From NCBI RefSeq assembly GCF_018257515.1, contig NZ_JAERJR010000017.1, forward strand, positions 1-64,000: a stretch of 64,000 nucleotides of DNA. Reading direction: 5' to 3'. The notes under the pieces are model-generated. The model did no database searches, had not been told where the DNA came from, and saw only the letters and a list, made by a program, of their open reading frames with translations. Source of the stretch: Tatumella sp. JGM118. Its GTDB lineage: Bacteria; Pseudomonadota; Gammaproteobacteria; Enterobacterales; Enterobacteriaceae. This document shows, piece after piece, positions 15,548-24,819 of the stretch. The translations under genes and the position numbers were made by a program. Each line of letters opens with the position of its first letter. Position 1 is the stretch's first letter.

Positions 15548-16921
15548 TCAGGTTTTTTCTGTACCCATGGGGGCCTGAGTGGTGGCGCCTGCCGGTAAAT
15601 TACGGAGCAGCAGGGCGAAATCCAGCCCGAGTTCCTCAGGGACTTCCAGCCAGACTTTATGGCCGTCACCCGGGGCAACATCGACCGGCTGACCTTTACC
15701 GTTTTGCAGAGTCTGCAGCGTAAACGTCAGGTTACCCGCCGGGGTCATGATTTCTAACGAGTCATTCAGTAAAAATTTATTTTTAACCGCCACCTCCGCC
15801 AGGTTCTCCCGGCGCTGACCGGTAAACTCGCCGACAAATTGCTGACGATCAGAGGCAGAATACCCCTGCTGATAGTTCTGATAGCTGTCATGAGTATGAC
15901 GACGCAGGAAACCTTCGGTATAACCGCGGTGAGCCAGTCCTTCGAGGGTATGTAACAGGCTGGGGTCAAAAGGTTTTCCTGCCGCGGCATCATCGATGGC
16001 CCGGCGATAGACCTGGGCGGTTCTTGCACAGTAATAAAATGACTTGGTCCGCCCCTCGATTTTCAGTGAATGGACTCCGGCCTGACTCAGCCGTTCTACG
16101 TGTGCGACTGCCCGCAGGTCTTTGGAGTTCATGATATAAGTACCATGTTCATCCTCGAACGCACTCATTGGCTCTTCCGGGCGCATTTTTTCACTCAGCA
16201 GAAAGACTTTATCTGTGGCCGGGCCTTGTCCGAGGGTCGGCTCTATCGCCGTCACCGGGATCGGGTCATATTTTTCGACGATATTCCCGTTCTGGTCTTC
16301 TTTCCCTTCCTCGACTTTATAATCCCAGCGGCAGGCGTTGGTACAGGTGCCCTGGTTTGGGTCCCGTTTATTCAGATATCCGGACAGCAGACAGCGTCCT
16401 GAATAAGCCATGCACAGTGCGCCATGAACAAAAACCTCAATTTCCATCTCCGGGACCTGCTGACGGATCTCTTCTATCTCTTCCAGAGAGAGTTCGCGCG
16501 ACAGAATGACGCGGGTCAGCCCCATCTGTTTCCAGAACTTCACGGTCGCCCAGTTGACGGCATTGGCCTGCACAGAGAGATGAACCGGCATCTGCGGGAA
16601 GGCTTCCCGGACCAGCATGATAAGCCCCGGATCCGACATAATTAACGCATCCGGTTGCATATCAATCACCGGTTGCAGATCACGGATAAAGGTCTTCAGC
16701 TTGGCATTGTGGGGGGCAATATTGACCACCACATAAAATTTCTTCCCGAGCTGATGGGCTTCGTTGATCCCCTGTTGCAGGTTTTCGTGGCTGAATTCGT
16801 TGTTACGTACCCGTAAGCTGTAGCGTGGCTGGCCGGCATACACGGCATCTGCACCGTACGCGAAGGCATAGCGCATATTCTTCAGGGTACCTGCGGGAGA
16901 CAGAAGTTCTGGCTTAAACAT
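15548..16921 (-). CDS. trhP: tRNA hydroxylation protein TrhP (YegQ), U32 peptidase family
   Basis: A 457-residue U32-family protein needed for 5-hydroxyuridine formation at position 34 of tRNAs. The start is taken at the ATG at 16921 (MFKPELLSPAGTLKNMRYAF), which follows GAGAG at a good spacing; four more codons are open upstream. The family segments LSVQANAVNW, FVHGALCMAYSGRCLLSGY and the cysteine-rich DPNQGTCTNACRW are present. The cysteines in these segments probably bind an iron-sulfur cluster. Length and sequence match E. coli YegQ (453 residues). It lies downstream of baeR in the same direction. Confidence 0.95.
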   Translation of the reverse strand: MFKPELLSPAGTLKNMRYAFAYGADAVYAGQPRYSLRVRNNEFSHENLQQGINEAHQLGKKFYVVVNIAPHNAKLKTFIRDLQPVIDMQPDALIMSDPGLIMLVREAFPQMPVHLSVQANAVNWATVKFWKQMGLTRVILSRELSLEEIEEIRQQVPEMEIEVFVHGALCMAYSGRCLLSGYLNKRDPNQGTCTNACRWDYKVEEGKEDQNGNIVEKYDPIPVTAIEPTLGQGPATDKVFLLSEKMRPEEPMSAFEDEHGTYIMNSKDLRAVAHVERLSQAGVHSLKIEGRTKSFYYCARTAQVYRRAIDDAAAGKPFDPSLLHTLEGLAHRGYTEGFLRRHTHDSYQNYQQGYSASDRQQFVGEFTGQRRENLAEVAVKNKFLLNDSLEIMTPAGNLTFTLQTLQNGKGQPVDVAPGDGHKVWLEVPEELGLDFALLLRNLPAGATTQAPMGTEKT

Positions 16922-17068
16922 GGTCACTCTCATTTCTGATGTCAGGTCAGTGCACTCGGCGAGCGCATCAGGGTGCGGACAGACAACCCTACAAAAAGAA
17001 GGGGATTGTAGTGAGGGAATATCGGGTTGTAAATCGTTTCTGTATGAGCGGCCATCGAGGCCGTCATC

Positions 17069-17779
17069 TCAGAGCAGGCGACTGCGGTGACTGTCCCAGC
17101 GGTAACCCAGGCCATAAACCGCACGGATAAACGTGTGTTCCTGATCCTGTATTTCCAGCTTACGGCGGAGATTTTTGATGTGACTGTCGATGGTCCGGTC
17201 GGCCACCACCCGGTAATCGTCATAGAGCAGGTCGAGCAGTTGTTCGCGGGTGAACACCTTGCCAGGTTCCTGTGACAGCGCCGTCAGTAACCGGAATTCA
17301 GCGGGGGTCAGTTCAACCGGTTGGCCGTCCCAGCTGGCACGAAACCGTGCTTTATCGATTTCCAGCCGCGCAGAGACATTGTCGGGCTCTTCGACGGGGC
17401 GCAGACAGCGGCGCAGGATAATTTTCACCCGGGCGACCACTTCCCGCGGGCTGAACGGTTTGCAGACATAATCATCCGCCCCGATTTCCAGCCCCAGTAA
17501 CCGATCTATTTCTTCGCTACGGGCGGTAAGCATGATCACAGGCAGATCGGAGAACTGGCGAAGTTCGCGGCAGACCGACAGCCCGTCTTTGCCGGGCAGC
17601 ATCAAATCAAGGATCAACAGGTCCGGCGGGCTGGCTTTGACCTCAGGAATCACTTCATCACCACGGCTGATCACCCGGGTACGGTAACTGGCGGCCTGCA
17701 AATAATCGACCAGCAGCATGGCCAGCTTTGGCTCATCCTCAACAATCATGATCAGCGGTGAAAGGGTATGTTCTGTCAT
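17069..17779 (-). CDS. baeR: Response regulator BaeR
   Basis: A 236-residue OmpR/PhoB-type regulator. The receiver domain has the acidic pocket VEDE near residue 14, the phospho-acceptor Asp58 in [13 protein letters not shown], and the Lys of CKPFSP. The C-terminal winged helix ends [11 protein letters not shown]. In E. coli BaeR activates mdtABCD, acrD and spy under envelope stress. The start overlaps the baeS stop (ATGA), so both are made from one transcript. The gene now lies downstream of a separated mdtD rather than a continuous mdtABCD operon. Confidence 0.95.
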   Translation of the reverse strand: MTEHTLSPLIMIVEDEPKLAMLLVDYLQAASYRTRVISRGDEVIPEVKASPPDLLILDLMLPGKDGLSVCRELRQFSDLPVIMLTARSEEIDRLLGLEIGADDYVCKPFSPREVVARVKIILRRCLRPVEEPDNVSARLEIDKARFRASWDGQPVELTPAEFRLLTALSQEPGKVFTREQLLDLLYDDYRVVADRTIDSHIKNLRRKLEIQDQEHTFIRAVYGLGYRWDSHRSRLL

Positions 17780-19170
17780 ATTTTTTGCTCACGTGTCATC
17801 AATGGCAGCCTGACCAGAAGAGTAACCCCCCCGGTGTCGGAATGCCGGCAGTCAATGGTTCCCTGATGCGCTTCTGCGATGGCCCGGCAGATGGCCAGTC
17901 CCAGACCGGATCCTCCGCTTGCCCGGTTACGTGAATCTTCAGCCCGGTAAAACCGGTCAAAAATATGCTGCTGCTGTTCATCACTGATGCCGGGCGCAGT
18001 ATCGCTGAAGGTTAACTGCAGATCATTCTGTCTTTGTTGCAGACTGACGACCAGGCCGCCGCCGGCATAAGTATAACGCAGGCTGTTTTCCAGCAGGTTA
18101 TGACATAGCTGGCTCAGCCGGCTGATATCACCGATGCAGGGGGCCGAAGGGGGGAACCGATAATGCAGCGAAAGGCCGGCATCGCGGAAACGTTGTACAT
18201 AGGTAGCACAGATATTTTCGGCCAGCTCACTCAGGCACAGGGGCTGCATCTCATAACGTAATGCCCCCGCATCGGATAGTGCCAGCTGATGCAGGTCATC
18301 GACCAGTTTTTTCAGGGTCATCACTTCACTTTGTAACGAAGCGATGGCGGCCGGGGTCAGGTGCCGAACCCCGTCCTGGATAGCTTCAAGTTCACCCTGC
18401 AGGATGGCCAGCGGCGTCCGCAGCTCATGAGAGATATCGGCCATAAATGCCCGGCGGTTGGATTCATTTTTTTCCAGCGACTCTGCCAGCTGATTAAAAT
18501 CGCGGGCCAGCTGGCCCAGTTCATCCTCGCTGGTGACCCTGACCCGGGTTGCCAGCTGCCCGGCGGCTAACTGATGGGTGCCGCCGACCAGACGTTTAAC
18601 CGGAGCCAGCAGTCCGCGCGACAGGCCCCAGGTGACGATAGCCGCCAGCAGGGTGGTCAGCGCACCGATGATCCAGCTGGCCCGTTTTTGCTGATGGTCG
18701 AAATTAATGTCGGTGCTGCGTGTCAGTTGCTCCGGGGGGGAGCCAATGACCCAGCCAGCTACCAGTCCCTGCGGGGTAGTGATCGGATGTTCAATCCGCG
18801 GAACCGGGAGTTTTTTGCGTGGCCCGATTAGCACACGATATTGACTGTCGACGATCCAGAACGGGGTACGCCAGCCGGGTGAGGGGAAGTTATCCCGCGG
18901 CTGACTCTGTTCCAGTGAGTGTAACAGGGTGTAGATCATCCGGTTATTATTCTGCAAAAAGGTCCAGTTACCATGCTGCTGATATTGTTCGGCCAGCGCA
19001 TCGCTTAGCAGACTCAGGCGCTGTTCATTACTTTCACGAATATAATCGACGAACCCGTGCTCAAAGCTCATACGCATCGCCCAGTGCATCACCATCAGCA
19101 CCAGCAGACAGCTGCCGAAAATCGTCATAAACAGTTTCGCCCGGATGTTCAGCCGCCAGCGCAGTCTCAT
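17776..19170 (-). CDS. baeS: Sensor histidine kinase BaeS
   Basis: A 464-residue inner-membrane kinase that senses envelope stress and phosphorylates BaeR. Transmembrane segments lie near residues 12-32 and 166-186 and enclose a periplasmic domain. A HAMP linker follows ([20 protein letters not shown]), then the H box [13 protein letters not shown] with His248, an N box ([14 protein letters not shown]) and the G box [12 protein letters not shown]. It overlaps mdtD upstream by 4 bp and baeR downstream by 4 bp, so the mdtD-baeS-baeR part of the operon is kept as a unit. Confidence 0.95.
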   Translation of the reverse strand: MRLRWRLNIRAKLFMTIFGSCLLVLMVMHWAMRMSFEHGFVDYIRESNEQRLSLLSDALAEQYQQHGNWTFLQNNNRMIYTLLHSLEQSQPRDNFPSPGWRTPFWIVDSQYRVLIGPRKKLPVPRIEHPITTPQGLVAGWVIGSPPEQLTRSTDINFDHQQKRASWIIGALTTLLAAIVTWGLSRGLLAPVKRLVGGTHQLAAGQLATRVRVTSEDELGQLARDFNQLAESLEKNESNRRAFMADISHELRTPLAILQGELEAIQDGVRHLTPAAIASLQSEVMTLKKLVDDLHQLALSDAGALRYEMQPLCLSELAENICATYVQRFRDAGLSLHYRFPPSAPCIGDISRLSQLCHNLLENSLRYTYAGGGLVVSLQQRQNDLQLTFSDTAPGISDEQQQHIFDRFYRAEDSRNRASGGSGLGLAICRAIAEAHQGTIDCRHSDTGGVTLLVRLPLMTREQKI

Positions 19171-20600
19171 GATGTCTTACGCCCTTTGTTCAACAGGGTA
19201 TTACGGCTAAGCTCTTCGGGCACAAACCAGAACACGATGATCGGTAGCCAGAGGAATAATCCGATCAGCAGCCAGGCCATGCTGAAGGTATGGCGAAGGG
19301 CGACGGTATCGGCGAGGGCCGCATGCCCTGAACTTGCCAGCAGTAAACCTGCCAGAGTGACGCCGGTACTCATGGATAATTGCATCACCATCGAAAGCAG
19401 ACTGTTTCCTGAAGAAGCCAGCGTGTCCGGAAGTTCTTTCAGGGTCAGGGTATTCATGGTCGTAAAACGGACCGAGTTGATGCCGCCGAGCAGAAACATG
19501 ACCAGCGGTAATCCTGCAATCCAGTTCAGCCGCAGTAACAGCGGAAACAACATGACCACCAGTCCCAGTAACAGCGTGGAACTGATCAGCGCACGACGAT
19601 AACCGACGGTATTGACCAGCCGGACCACCACCCGCTTAATCAGCATGCTGCCCGCGACCATCGGTATCATCATCAGACCGGCATGGAACGGGCTAAGGCC
19701 CAGCGCCAGTTGCAGGAAAAGCGGGATCATAAACGGTAACATGCCACTGCCGGTCCGCGCGACCATACTACCGATTAACCCGATGCGGTATACCGGATTC
19801 TTAAATAAATCGAGGCTGAATAGCGCGTTCTCGCGGTTGAAGGCATACACGGGGTAGAGCACCAGACAACCTATCCCCGCACTGAGCAGGACCGATAGCC
19901 AGAGCGTACGGTCTCCTGTCCATTCGCGGCTTTCCAGTGCCAGTGTCAGCGAAGCCATCGCAATCGCCAGCAACAGAAACCCACGAAAATCAAAGCGCCG
20001 CCCGGGTAAACGGTAATTTGGCAGCAGACGGAGGGTCGCCCAGGCACCGATCACCCCCACCGGAATATTGATCAGGAAAATCCAGTGCCAGCTGGTGTAT
20101 TCCACCAGCAGACCGCCGAGAGTCGGCCCGGCCAGCGGCCCGACCTGGCCTGGTAAGGTGACAAAAGCCATCGCCGCCATATACTGGGCGCGGGGCACCA
20201 TTTTCATTACCGTCAGCCTGCCGACCGGCACCATCATGGCACCGCCCATGCCCTGCAGCACGCGGGCCATCACCAGCTGATCCAGCGTGGAGGAGAGGGC
20301 ACAACAGACCGAGCCCAGCGTGAACAGAACGATGGCGCTGCAGAAGATATTCCTCACCCCCAGACGATCCGCAAGCCAGCCGCTTAACGGCAGCATCACA
20401 GCGACCGTTAATACATAGGACACAATCACCATATGCATGTTCAGCGGGCTGCTATGCAGCGCCTTTGCCATAGAAGGCAACGCCGTATTCACAATCGTGG
20501 TATCCAGCGATTGCATAAAAAAGCCGATGGCGACGATCCATAACTGCCAGCGCACGGAAGGCTGGGTAGGCTCGGCAATCGGACTTCGCGGTTCACTCAT
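19167..20600 (-). CDS. mdtD: MFS transporter MdtD
   Basis: A 477-residue major-facilitator protein of the 14-helix DHA2 type, starting at the ATG at 20600 preceded by AGGAGG at ideal spacing. The family motifs [19 protein letters not shown] and [10 protein letters not shown] are present. In E. coli MdtD is the fourth gene of mdtABCD-baeSR; it is not needed for MdtABC pumping and a citrate-export role has been reported. Oddity: its first 70 bp or so are repeated at 22609 and 24594, and its N-terminus ([15 protein letters not shown]) differs from the one encoded by those fragments ([15 protein letters not shown]). An AT-rich insertion of about 4 kb separates it from mdtC. Confidence 0.94.
   Translation of the reverse strand: MSEPRSPIAEPTQPSVRWQLWIVAIGFFMQSLDTTIVNTALPSMAKALHSSPLNMHMVIVSYVLTVAVMLPLSGWLADRLGVRNIFCSAIVLFTLGSVCCALSSTLDQLVMARVLQGMGGAMMVPVGRLTVMKMVPRAQYMAAMAFVTLPGQVGPLAGPTLGGLLVEYTSWHWIFLINIPVGVIGAWATLRLLPNYRLPGRRFDFRGFLLLAIAMASLTLALESREWTGDRTLWLSVLLSAGIGCLVLYPVYAFNRENALFSLDLFKNPVYRIGLIGSMVARTGSGMLPFMIPLFLQLALGLSPFHAGLMMIPMVAGSMLIKRVVVRLVNTVGYRRALISSTLLLGLVVMLFPLLLRLNWIAGLPLVMFLLGGINSVRFTTMNTLTLKELPDTLASSGNSLLSMVMQLSMSTGVTLAGLLLASSGHAALADTVALRHTFSMAWLLIGLFLWLPIIVFWFVPEELSRNTLLNKGRKTS
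20491..20562. repeat. Junction repeat, copy A (inside the 5' part of mdtD)
   Basis: 72 bp of the mdtD 5' coding region are identical to 24590-24661, and all but the first few bases also match 22609-22676. Beyond 20562 copy A diverges from the others but stays alignable through the mdtD start and a degraded piece resembling the mdtC 3' end (to about 20705). Confidence 0.85.
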
Positions 20601-21010
20601 TAAGTGCCTCCTGAGGCTTGCTGACTGCACTTTACTACTTATTTATCTTCTGTAACATTGCTGGTGTTGCGTATAAGGACGGCAACTGACTGATGATGAG
20701 TTTGCCAGGATAGAAAGACCTAGAGGCAGAACAAGTATTAAGAAGAGTTTAATTGTAATAGTAATGAATAGAAAGAAAATAAACGATATTATGATTTTTT
20801 CATTAATGGAGGGCTTTGGTTTTTTATTTTTCATGTATTTTTGTGGTGTTAATAAGGTGGTTCATGATTCATAATCTTGTCACTAGTTTAGTTCAACCTG
20901 TACCCGCTATCATGCTCTGTAATGAATTCGGATGAGTGTTATTTTTCCATTATTGCTATCAGGGGGATGGTTATTAATATTTTAAATCGCTGTTAAGTTT
21001 AAAGTGTGTG
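20601..21010. other. Non-coding AT-rich stretch with degraded mdtC 3' remnant
   Basis: From 20601 to about 20705 the sequence resembles the mdtC 3' end with many changes; CAACTGACTGATGAT near 20682 matches TAACTGACTGATGAT of the other copies. The rest is AT-rich DNA in which I see no gene. A 63-codon minus-strand frame at 20643-20834 runs into the mdtC remnant and is not convincing. Confidence 0.6.
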
Positions 21011-21669
21011 TTATTTTATGGTGAAAAGTTTATCAAATTCTTTCTCGCTATACTCTGTTTTCTTTTTATTATTGATTTCTATGGGTAAACGAAGTTTATT
21101 AAGATAGTGATAATGCATTGTTATTGGTAAGTGGTGCTCTGGGTCAAGGTTAGGTAGATTTTTATAATTCCACTCTTGGACATCATTAATAACATTATCA
21201 CTAGCTGTAATTAACTCATCAATGACTTTGTTATAATTTATCTTAAGTATTTTTAATGTTCTTATTTTTTCCTTTATCTCTAGGCCTATATTGAATTTAT
21301 CAATATATAATTCGTCTAAATTTTATTTAAATCACTATTGAAATCTATCGTTTGTGAATCCACACAACTATTTGAATTTAAATCACAGAAACATAAATAT
21401 TCTAAGTTGTTTGTAGTGATATTGAATTTTGAAATTAGTTCCCTGACTCCTATACATTTATTCCTTTTTTTAGTTGTCATCCACTCATCTAGTTTATTCA
21501 ATCAAGATATATATAGGACTATAGTAATCAATGGTGTTAATATCACTTGCCAGTTTTTTCAAATCTTGTTTAAAGAAATATTTCAACATAACCGCTGGAA
21601 AAATTTTTTTAATAAAATACTGAACAGCAATATTATTAATGTGATTTTATTTTTATGTAAGTAATTCAT
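21011..21669 (-). pseudogene. Degraded type-B two-helix membrane protein gene
   Basis: No single frame is open, but joining minus-strand frames gives about 219 codons, the same length as the intact type-B gene at 22998-23660. In order: a hydrophobic start (MNYLHKNKITLIILLFSILL), then FFKQDLKKLAS matching FIKNDFKNIAS of the intact copy, then NKLDEWMTTKKRNK matching FNTWLIQKNRDK, and at the end KEFDKLFTIK matching ESFDGIFTIK before a stop at 21011. At least three frame changes or stops separate these pieces. It is 56 bp downstream of a type-A gene, the same order as in the second module. Confidence 0.75.
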
Positions 21670-21725
21670 TGTGATTTATAATTTCGTTGATTTTAAGAGG
21701 CGTAAATAATCTTTTTTTTCAAAAA

Positions 21726-22394
21726 TCAATCGTTGAACTTGAATATATCATCAATCTTTAACTTGTTTAGTTCTTTTGTTTTCATGTCTAGTTTTTGGCT
21801 TTGGAATTTCCATTTTGATGATAGTTCATTAAGTGATCTGATTGTGTAAGTATCATAAACAACAGAGTCCAAAAATTTATGACATATTTCTTCAGCTTCA
21901 ACTAATTCGTTTACAGGGAATATATCCTTATTTTTTATTTTTATACTCCATTTTTCTAATGAAAAAAATAAAGAATTAAGAATAGATATGTTTTTTCTGA
22001 AGTCCTCCGTTTCATTGTTCAATAAGTGCTCGATTCTGTTAATTCTTTTTTCGGATATTTTTCTTTCTTCAATATATGGTGTTATATCATCCATGAGTTT
22101 CTGTAGGAATAATATGTTTGATATACACTTATAAAATGTCATAACTAAAGATTGTGCTACTTCAAATCCTTTATCATTTTTTCTTACCTCATGCCACTTT
22201 AAAACTTTTGCTGCTGTAAAAAGTCCAATAAAAATGGTAATAGAATTGAGTATAGGTGATACCATATCTTTGAACTTAGTATCACTTGTCCATTTCAGTA
22301 TAATGAAAACTACTGTCATTATAATCCCACCGATAAAAGCACCAACAATAATTTTATCATTATCACGAATGATTTTTTTTGCTTCGAATTTCAT
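21726..22394 (-). CDS. Type-A two-helix membrane protein, module 1
   Basis: A 222-residue protein that I do not recognise. Two membrane helices lie near the N-terminus (about residues 15-35, IIVGAFIGGIIMTVVFIIL, and 45-65), then WHEVRKNDKGFEVAQ, then a long charged, mostly helical cytoplasmic part ending IDDIFKFND. It is a clear paralog of the product at 23738-24379, sharing most of the first 85 residues. GGAG precedes the ATG. The DNA is much more AT-rich than mdtC or mdtD. The motif after the helices is weakly shared with the type-B proteins (W, KN, DK, E and A spaced alike), so both types may have one origin. A type-B relative, now degraded, follows downstream. Confidence 0.75.
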   Translation of the reverse strand: MKFEAKKIIRDNDKIIVGAFIGGIIMTVVFIILKWTSDTKFKDMVSPILNSITIFIGLFTAAKVLKWHEVRKNDKGFEVAQSLVMTFYKCISNILFLQKLMDDITPYIEERKISEKRINRIEHLLNNETEDFRKNISILNSLFFSLEKWSIKIKNKDIFPVNELVEAEEICHKFLDSVVYDTYTIRSLNELSSKWKFQSQKLDMKTKELNKLKIDDIFKFND

Positions 22395-22608
22395 TTTATT
22401 AGTCTCCGGTTTTGAATAGATCTTAACGTCCTGTAATCCATTTTAAGGCGTTTTGATGATTAGTCATATCACAATTTTATCGTGTTGAACTTACTGTGAT
22501 TGTACTTATGGATTAAGATTCAACATAACAAGTGAACGATAAAAAAGATATTTTTTAAATTAATGTATTGATTTATAAGATCTTTATGTTTTAGTAAATC
22601 AATTACTT

Positions 22609-22834
22609 TCGTGGTATCCAGCGATTGCATAAAAAAGCCGATGGCGACGATCCATAACTGCCAGCGCACGGAAGGCATGGCAGGCGCAGAGGCGGTGCGG
22701 GGCTCTGAGTGCATCACGGTTCTCCTGAGACAGGCTTGCGGCCTTTACTGAGTATATCCATGAACAGTAATACCACCGGGGTGGTGTACAGCGTCAGTAA
22801 CTGACTGATGATTAATCCGCCGGCGATGGCTATT
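22609..22834 (-). pseudogene. Junction repeat, copy B: mdtC 3' end plus mdtD 5' end fragments
   Basis: These 226 bp repeat 24594-24819 with about four mismatches by eye. On the minus strand they contain the last 130 bp or so of mdtC, the intergenic ribosome binding site, and the first 35 codons or so of an mdtD copy that begins [20 protein letters not shown] and breaks off after SLDTT. This copy separates the two AT-rich modules, so it marks a unit of tandem duplication or repeated insertion. Confidence 0.9.
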
Positions 22835-22997
22835 AAAAAAATAATTAGTCTTACCATCTTTCTTTAAATGTTGATAACTACTGTCCTGTAACTCCTCGTG
22901 CTATCCTTTAATTAATTATCTGCCAGTAATAAGTTGAATATATTTTTATTCACTTTGAAATCTATCTTGATTGTAGTGAATTAATTACAAACGGGCG
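22835..22997. other. AT-rich spacer after module 2
   Basis: This stretch lies between junction copy B and the stop of the type-B gene. It is AT-rich, and no ORF, terminator with a convincing stem, or known element was seen. Confidence 0.4.
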
Positions 22998-23660
22998 TTA
23001 CTTGATAGTAAAAATCCCATCAAAACTTTCATCTGTGAAATTCTTTATTTTAATCTCTTTTGTTTTTTTGATTTTTCTAAATTCTGATATTAGACGTTTT
23101 TTTGTGCTGTGCTGATGAATATTCATAGTTAATGTTTTTTGTGCAAAACTGGCTATTTCAATCAATTTATCATGTAACTCAACCTGAATGTCAATAGGCA
23201 GTAATTCATCTTTCTTAATCTCAACATTCCAGAAGTGTAGCATATTATAGTTTATTTTCTCTTCTTGGTGAGTATGTGAGAATAAATTAATCAATCTAGT
23301 AAGCTCATTTTCATATGCTTTGAATGTATCTTCATTTACTAGCTTCGAAGAGTTATCAGTGAATAAATGATTAGACATGAGATGAATCTCAATGTCGTGA
23401 TTTATCAATTCTAACTTGGCAACAGCATCTACTAGTTTTCCAGCTCGTTCATAAGCTTTATCTCTATTTTTTTGTATAAGCCAAGTATTGAACTTACTTA
23501 GTGTTGTTAGGAATATTATTACTGTGATTAATGGTGAAGCTATGTTTTTAAAATCATTCTTTATGAAACTTTCTATGACAATAAAAGAAGCTATCATTAA
23601 AATACATCCAATGAATATTCCTAGTATGATTTTTTGTGATTCATCAAATAATTTCTTCAT
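22998..23660 (-). CDS. Type-B two-helix membrane protein, module 2
   Basis: A 220-residue protein that I do not recognise. It begins MKKLFDESQKIILGIFIG and has two hydrophobic segments within the first 60 residues or so, then TWLIQKNRDKAYERAGKLV, then a charged helical region ending ESFDGIFTIK. The topology matches the type-A proteins although overall identity is low. It is 77 bp downstream of the type-A gene at 23738-24379, so the pair is probably one transcript. The intact reading frame here, against the broken copy at 21011-21669, shows that module 2 is the better preserved. Confidence 0.72.
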   Translation of the reverse strand: MKKLFDESQKIILGIFIGCILMIASFIVIESFIKNDFKNIASPLITVIIFLTTLSKFNTWLIQKNRDKAYERAGKLVDAVAKLELINHDIEIHLMSNHLFTDNSSKLVNEDTFKAYENELTRLINLFSHTHQEEKINYNMLHFWNVEIKKDELLPIDIQVELHDKLIEIASFAQKTLTMNIHQHSTKKRLISEFRKIKKTKEIKIKNFTDESFDGIFTIK

Positions 23661-23737
23661 AATCTGTTATATCCTATTGCATTCAGTACTGTCATGATAA
23701 ACGAAGTTGTATTATGTTTTTATTTATGATAAAAACT

Positions 23738-24379
23738 TTAGTTATTAAATTCGTATATATCATCGACAGTTAATTCGTTGTATTCATCCATTGATATATT
23801 TAGTTCATTCAGTAATCTTTGTTGTTCTTCCATTTCATGATTATAATCGTTGCCATTACAGTAGTGACTAATTATAACGAACTGAGTATGATGTAATACC
23901 ATCATTCTATAGAGTAAGTTATCTATTACCTTTAATCTTACATTCCATTTTTTAAGTGATTTTTTCATTCCTACAGCATTATTATACTTTTCTTTGAATA
24001 TGTTATTATCTTCAGATAATTTCTCAATTAATGAAATTTTATTGATTTCCCCATTCGATCTTATTAGATTTAAGTATTCGCTGTAGTTCAATACTATAAT
24101 ATATATTTGGTAGGTGTTCATTACTATATTTTGGGCTACTTCAAATCCTTTATCATTTCTTTTTACTTCATGCCACCTCAATACTTTTGCTGCTGTGAAT
24201 AGCCCAATGAGTATTGTTATAGAGCTTAATATAAGTGGTGCTATATCTTTGAATTTTGTTGTTGGCGTCCATGATAATATAGTGAAAATTACTATCATTA
24301 TTATTCCACCGATGAATGCGCCTACTATTACTTTGTCGTTATTACGGATCATTTTTCTTTGTTCAATTATTGATTTCAT
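23738..24379 (-). CDS. Type-A two-helix membrane protein, module 2
   Basis: A 213-residue protein starting MKSIIEQRKMIRNNDKVIVG at the ATG at 24379, chosen because GGAG lies seven bases before it; eight extra codons are open upstream. It has two membrane helices in the first 65 residues or so, the motif RWHEVKRNDKGFEVAQ, and a helical cytoplasmic part ending VDDIYEFNN. The first 85 residues are close to the module-1 paralog and the C-terminal halves differ more, so the part after the membrane has diverged faster. Function unknown. Membrane proteins with a variable cytoplasmic part are seen among immunity and exclusion proteins, but nothing here proves that. Confidence 0.75.
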   Translation of the reverse strand: MKSIIEQRKMIRNNDKVIVGAFIGGIIMIVIFTILSWTPTTKFKDIAPLILSSITILIGLFTAAKVLRWHEVKRNDKGFEVAQNIVMNTYQIYIIVLNYSEYLNLIRSNGEINKISLIEKLSEDNNIFKEKYNNAVGMKKSLKKWNVRLKVIDNLLYRMMVLHHTQFVIISHYCNGNDYNHEMEEQQRLLNELNISMDEYNELTVDDIYEFNN

Positions 24380-24593
24380 TTTTATTCTCCGTGTCAGTTC
24401 CATCGAACTTAGATGATAATTATATTCATTTTACTCAGTCCTATCATTATGCCTGTACTGAACTTTAACAGTCCATTTTTGATAATGTTTAAATGATAAC
24501 TTTTATCAATGATGAGGGTGATAAAAAGTTTATGTAACTATCTTATTGTTCTATATGGTTTTTTATTTCACTATGTTAATGAACGGGTTACAA

Positions 24594-24819
24594 TCGTGGT
24601 ATCCAGCGATTGCATAAAAAAGCCGATGGCGACGATCCATAACTGCCAGCGCACGGAAGGCATGGCAGGCGCAGAGGCGGTGCGGGGCTCTGAGTGCATC
24701 ACGGTTCTCCTGAGACAGGCCTGCGGCCTTTACTGAGTTTATCCATGAACAGAAATACCACCGGGGTGGTGTACAGCGTCAGTAACTGACTGATAATTAA
24801 TCCGCCGGCGATGGCTATT
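24594..24819 (-). repeat. Junction repeat, copy C (mdtC 3' end continuous with mdtC)
   Basis: This copy contains the authentic mdtC 3' end, the mdtC-mdtD intergenic region and an mdtD 5' fragment that stops abruptly at 24590. It is about 98% identical to copy B by eye and is probably the ancestral joint on the mdtC side. Confidence 0.9.

Noticed and set aside
20643-20834. A 63-codon minus-strand hydrophobic ORF downstream of module 1
   Set aside because: Its C-terminal half overlaps the degraded mdtC 3' remnant, it has no counterpart in module 2, and no ribosome binding site is evident.
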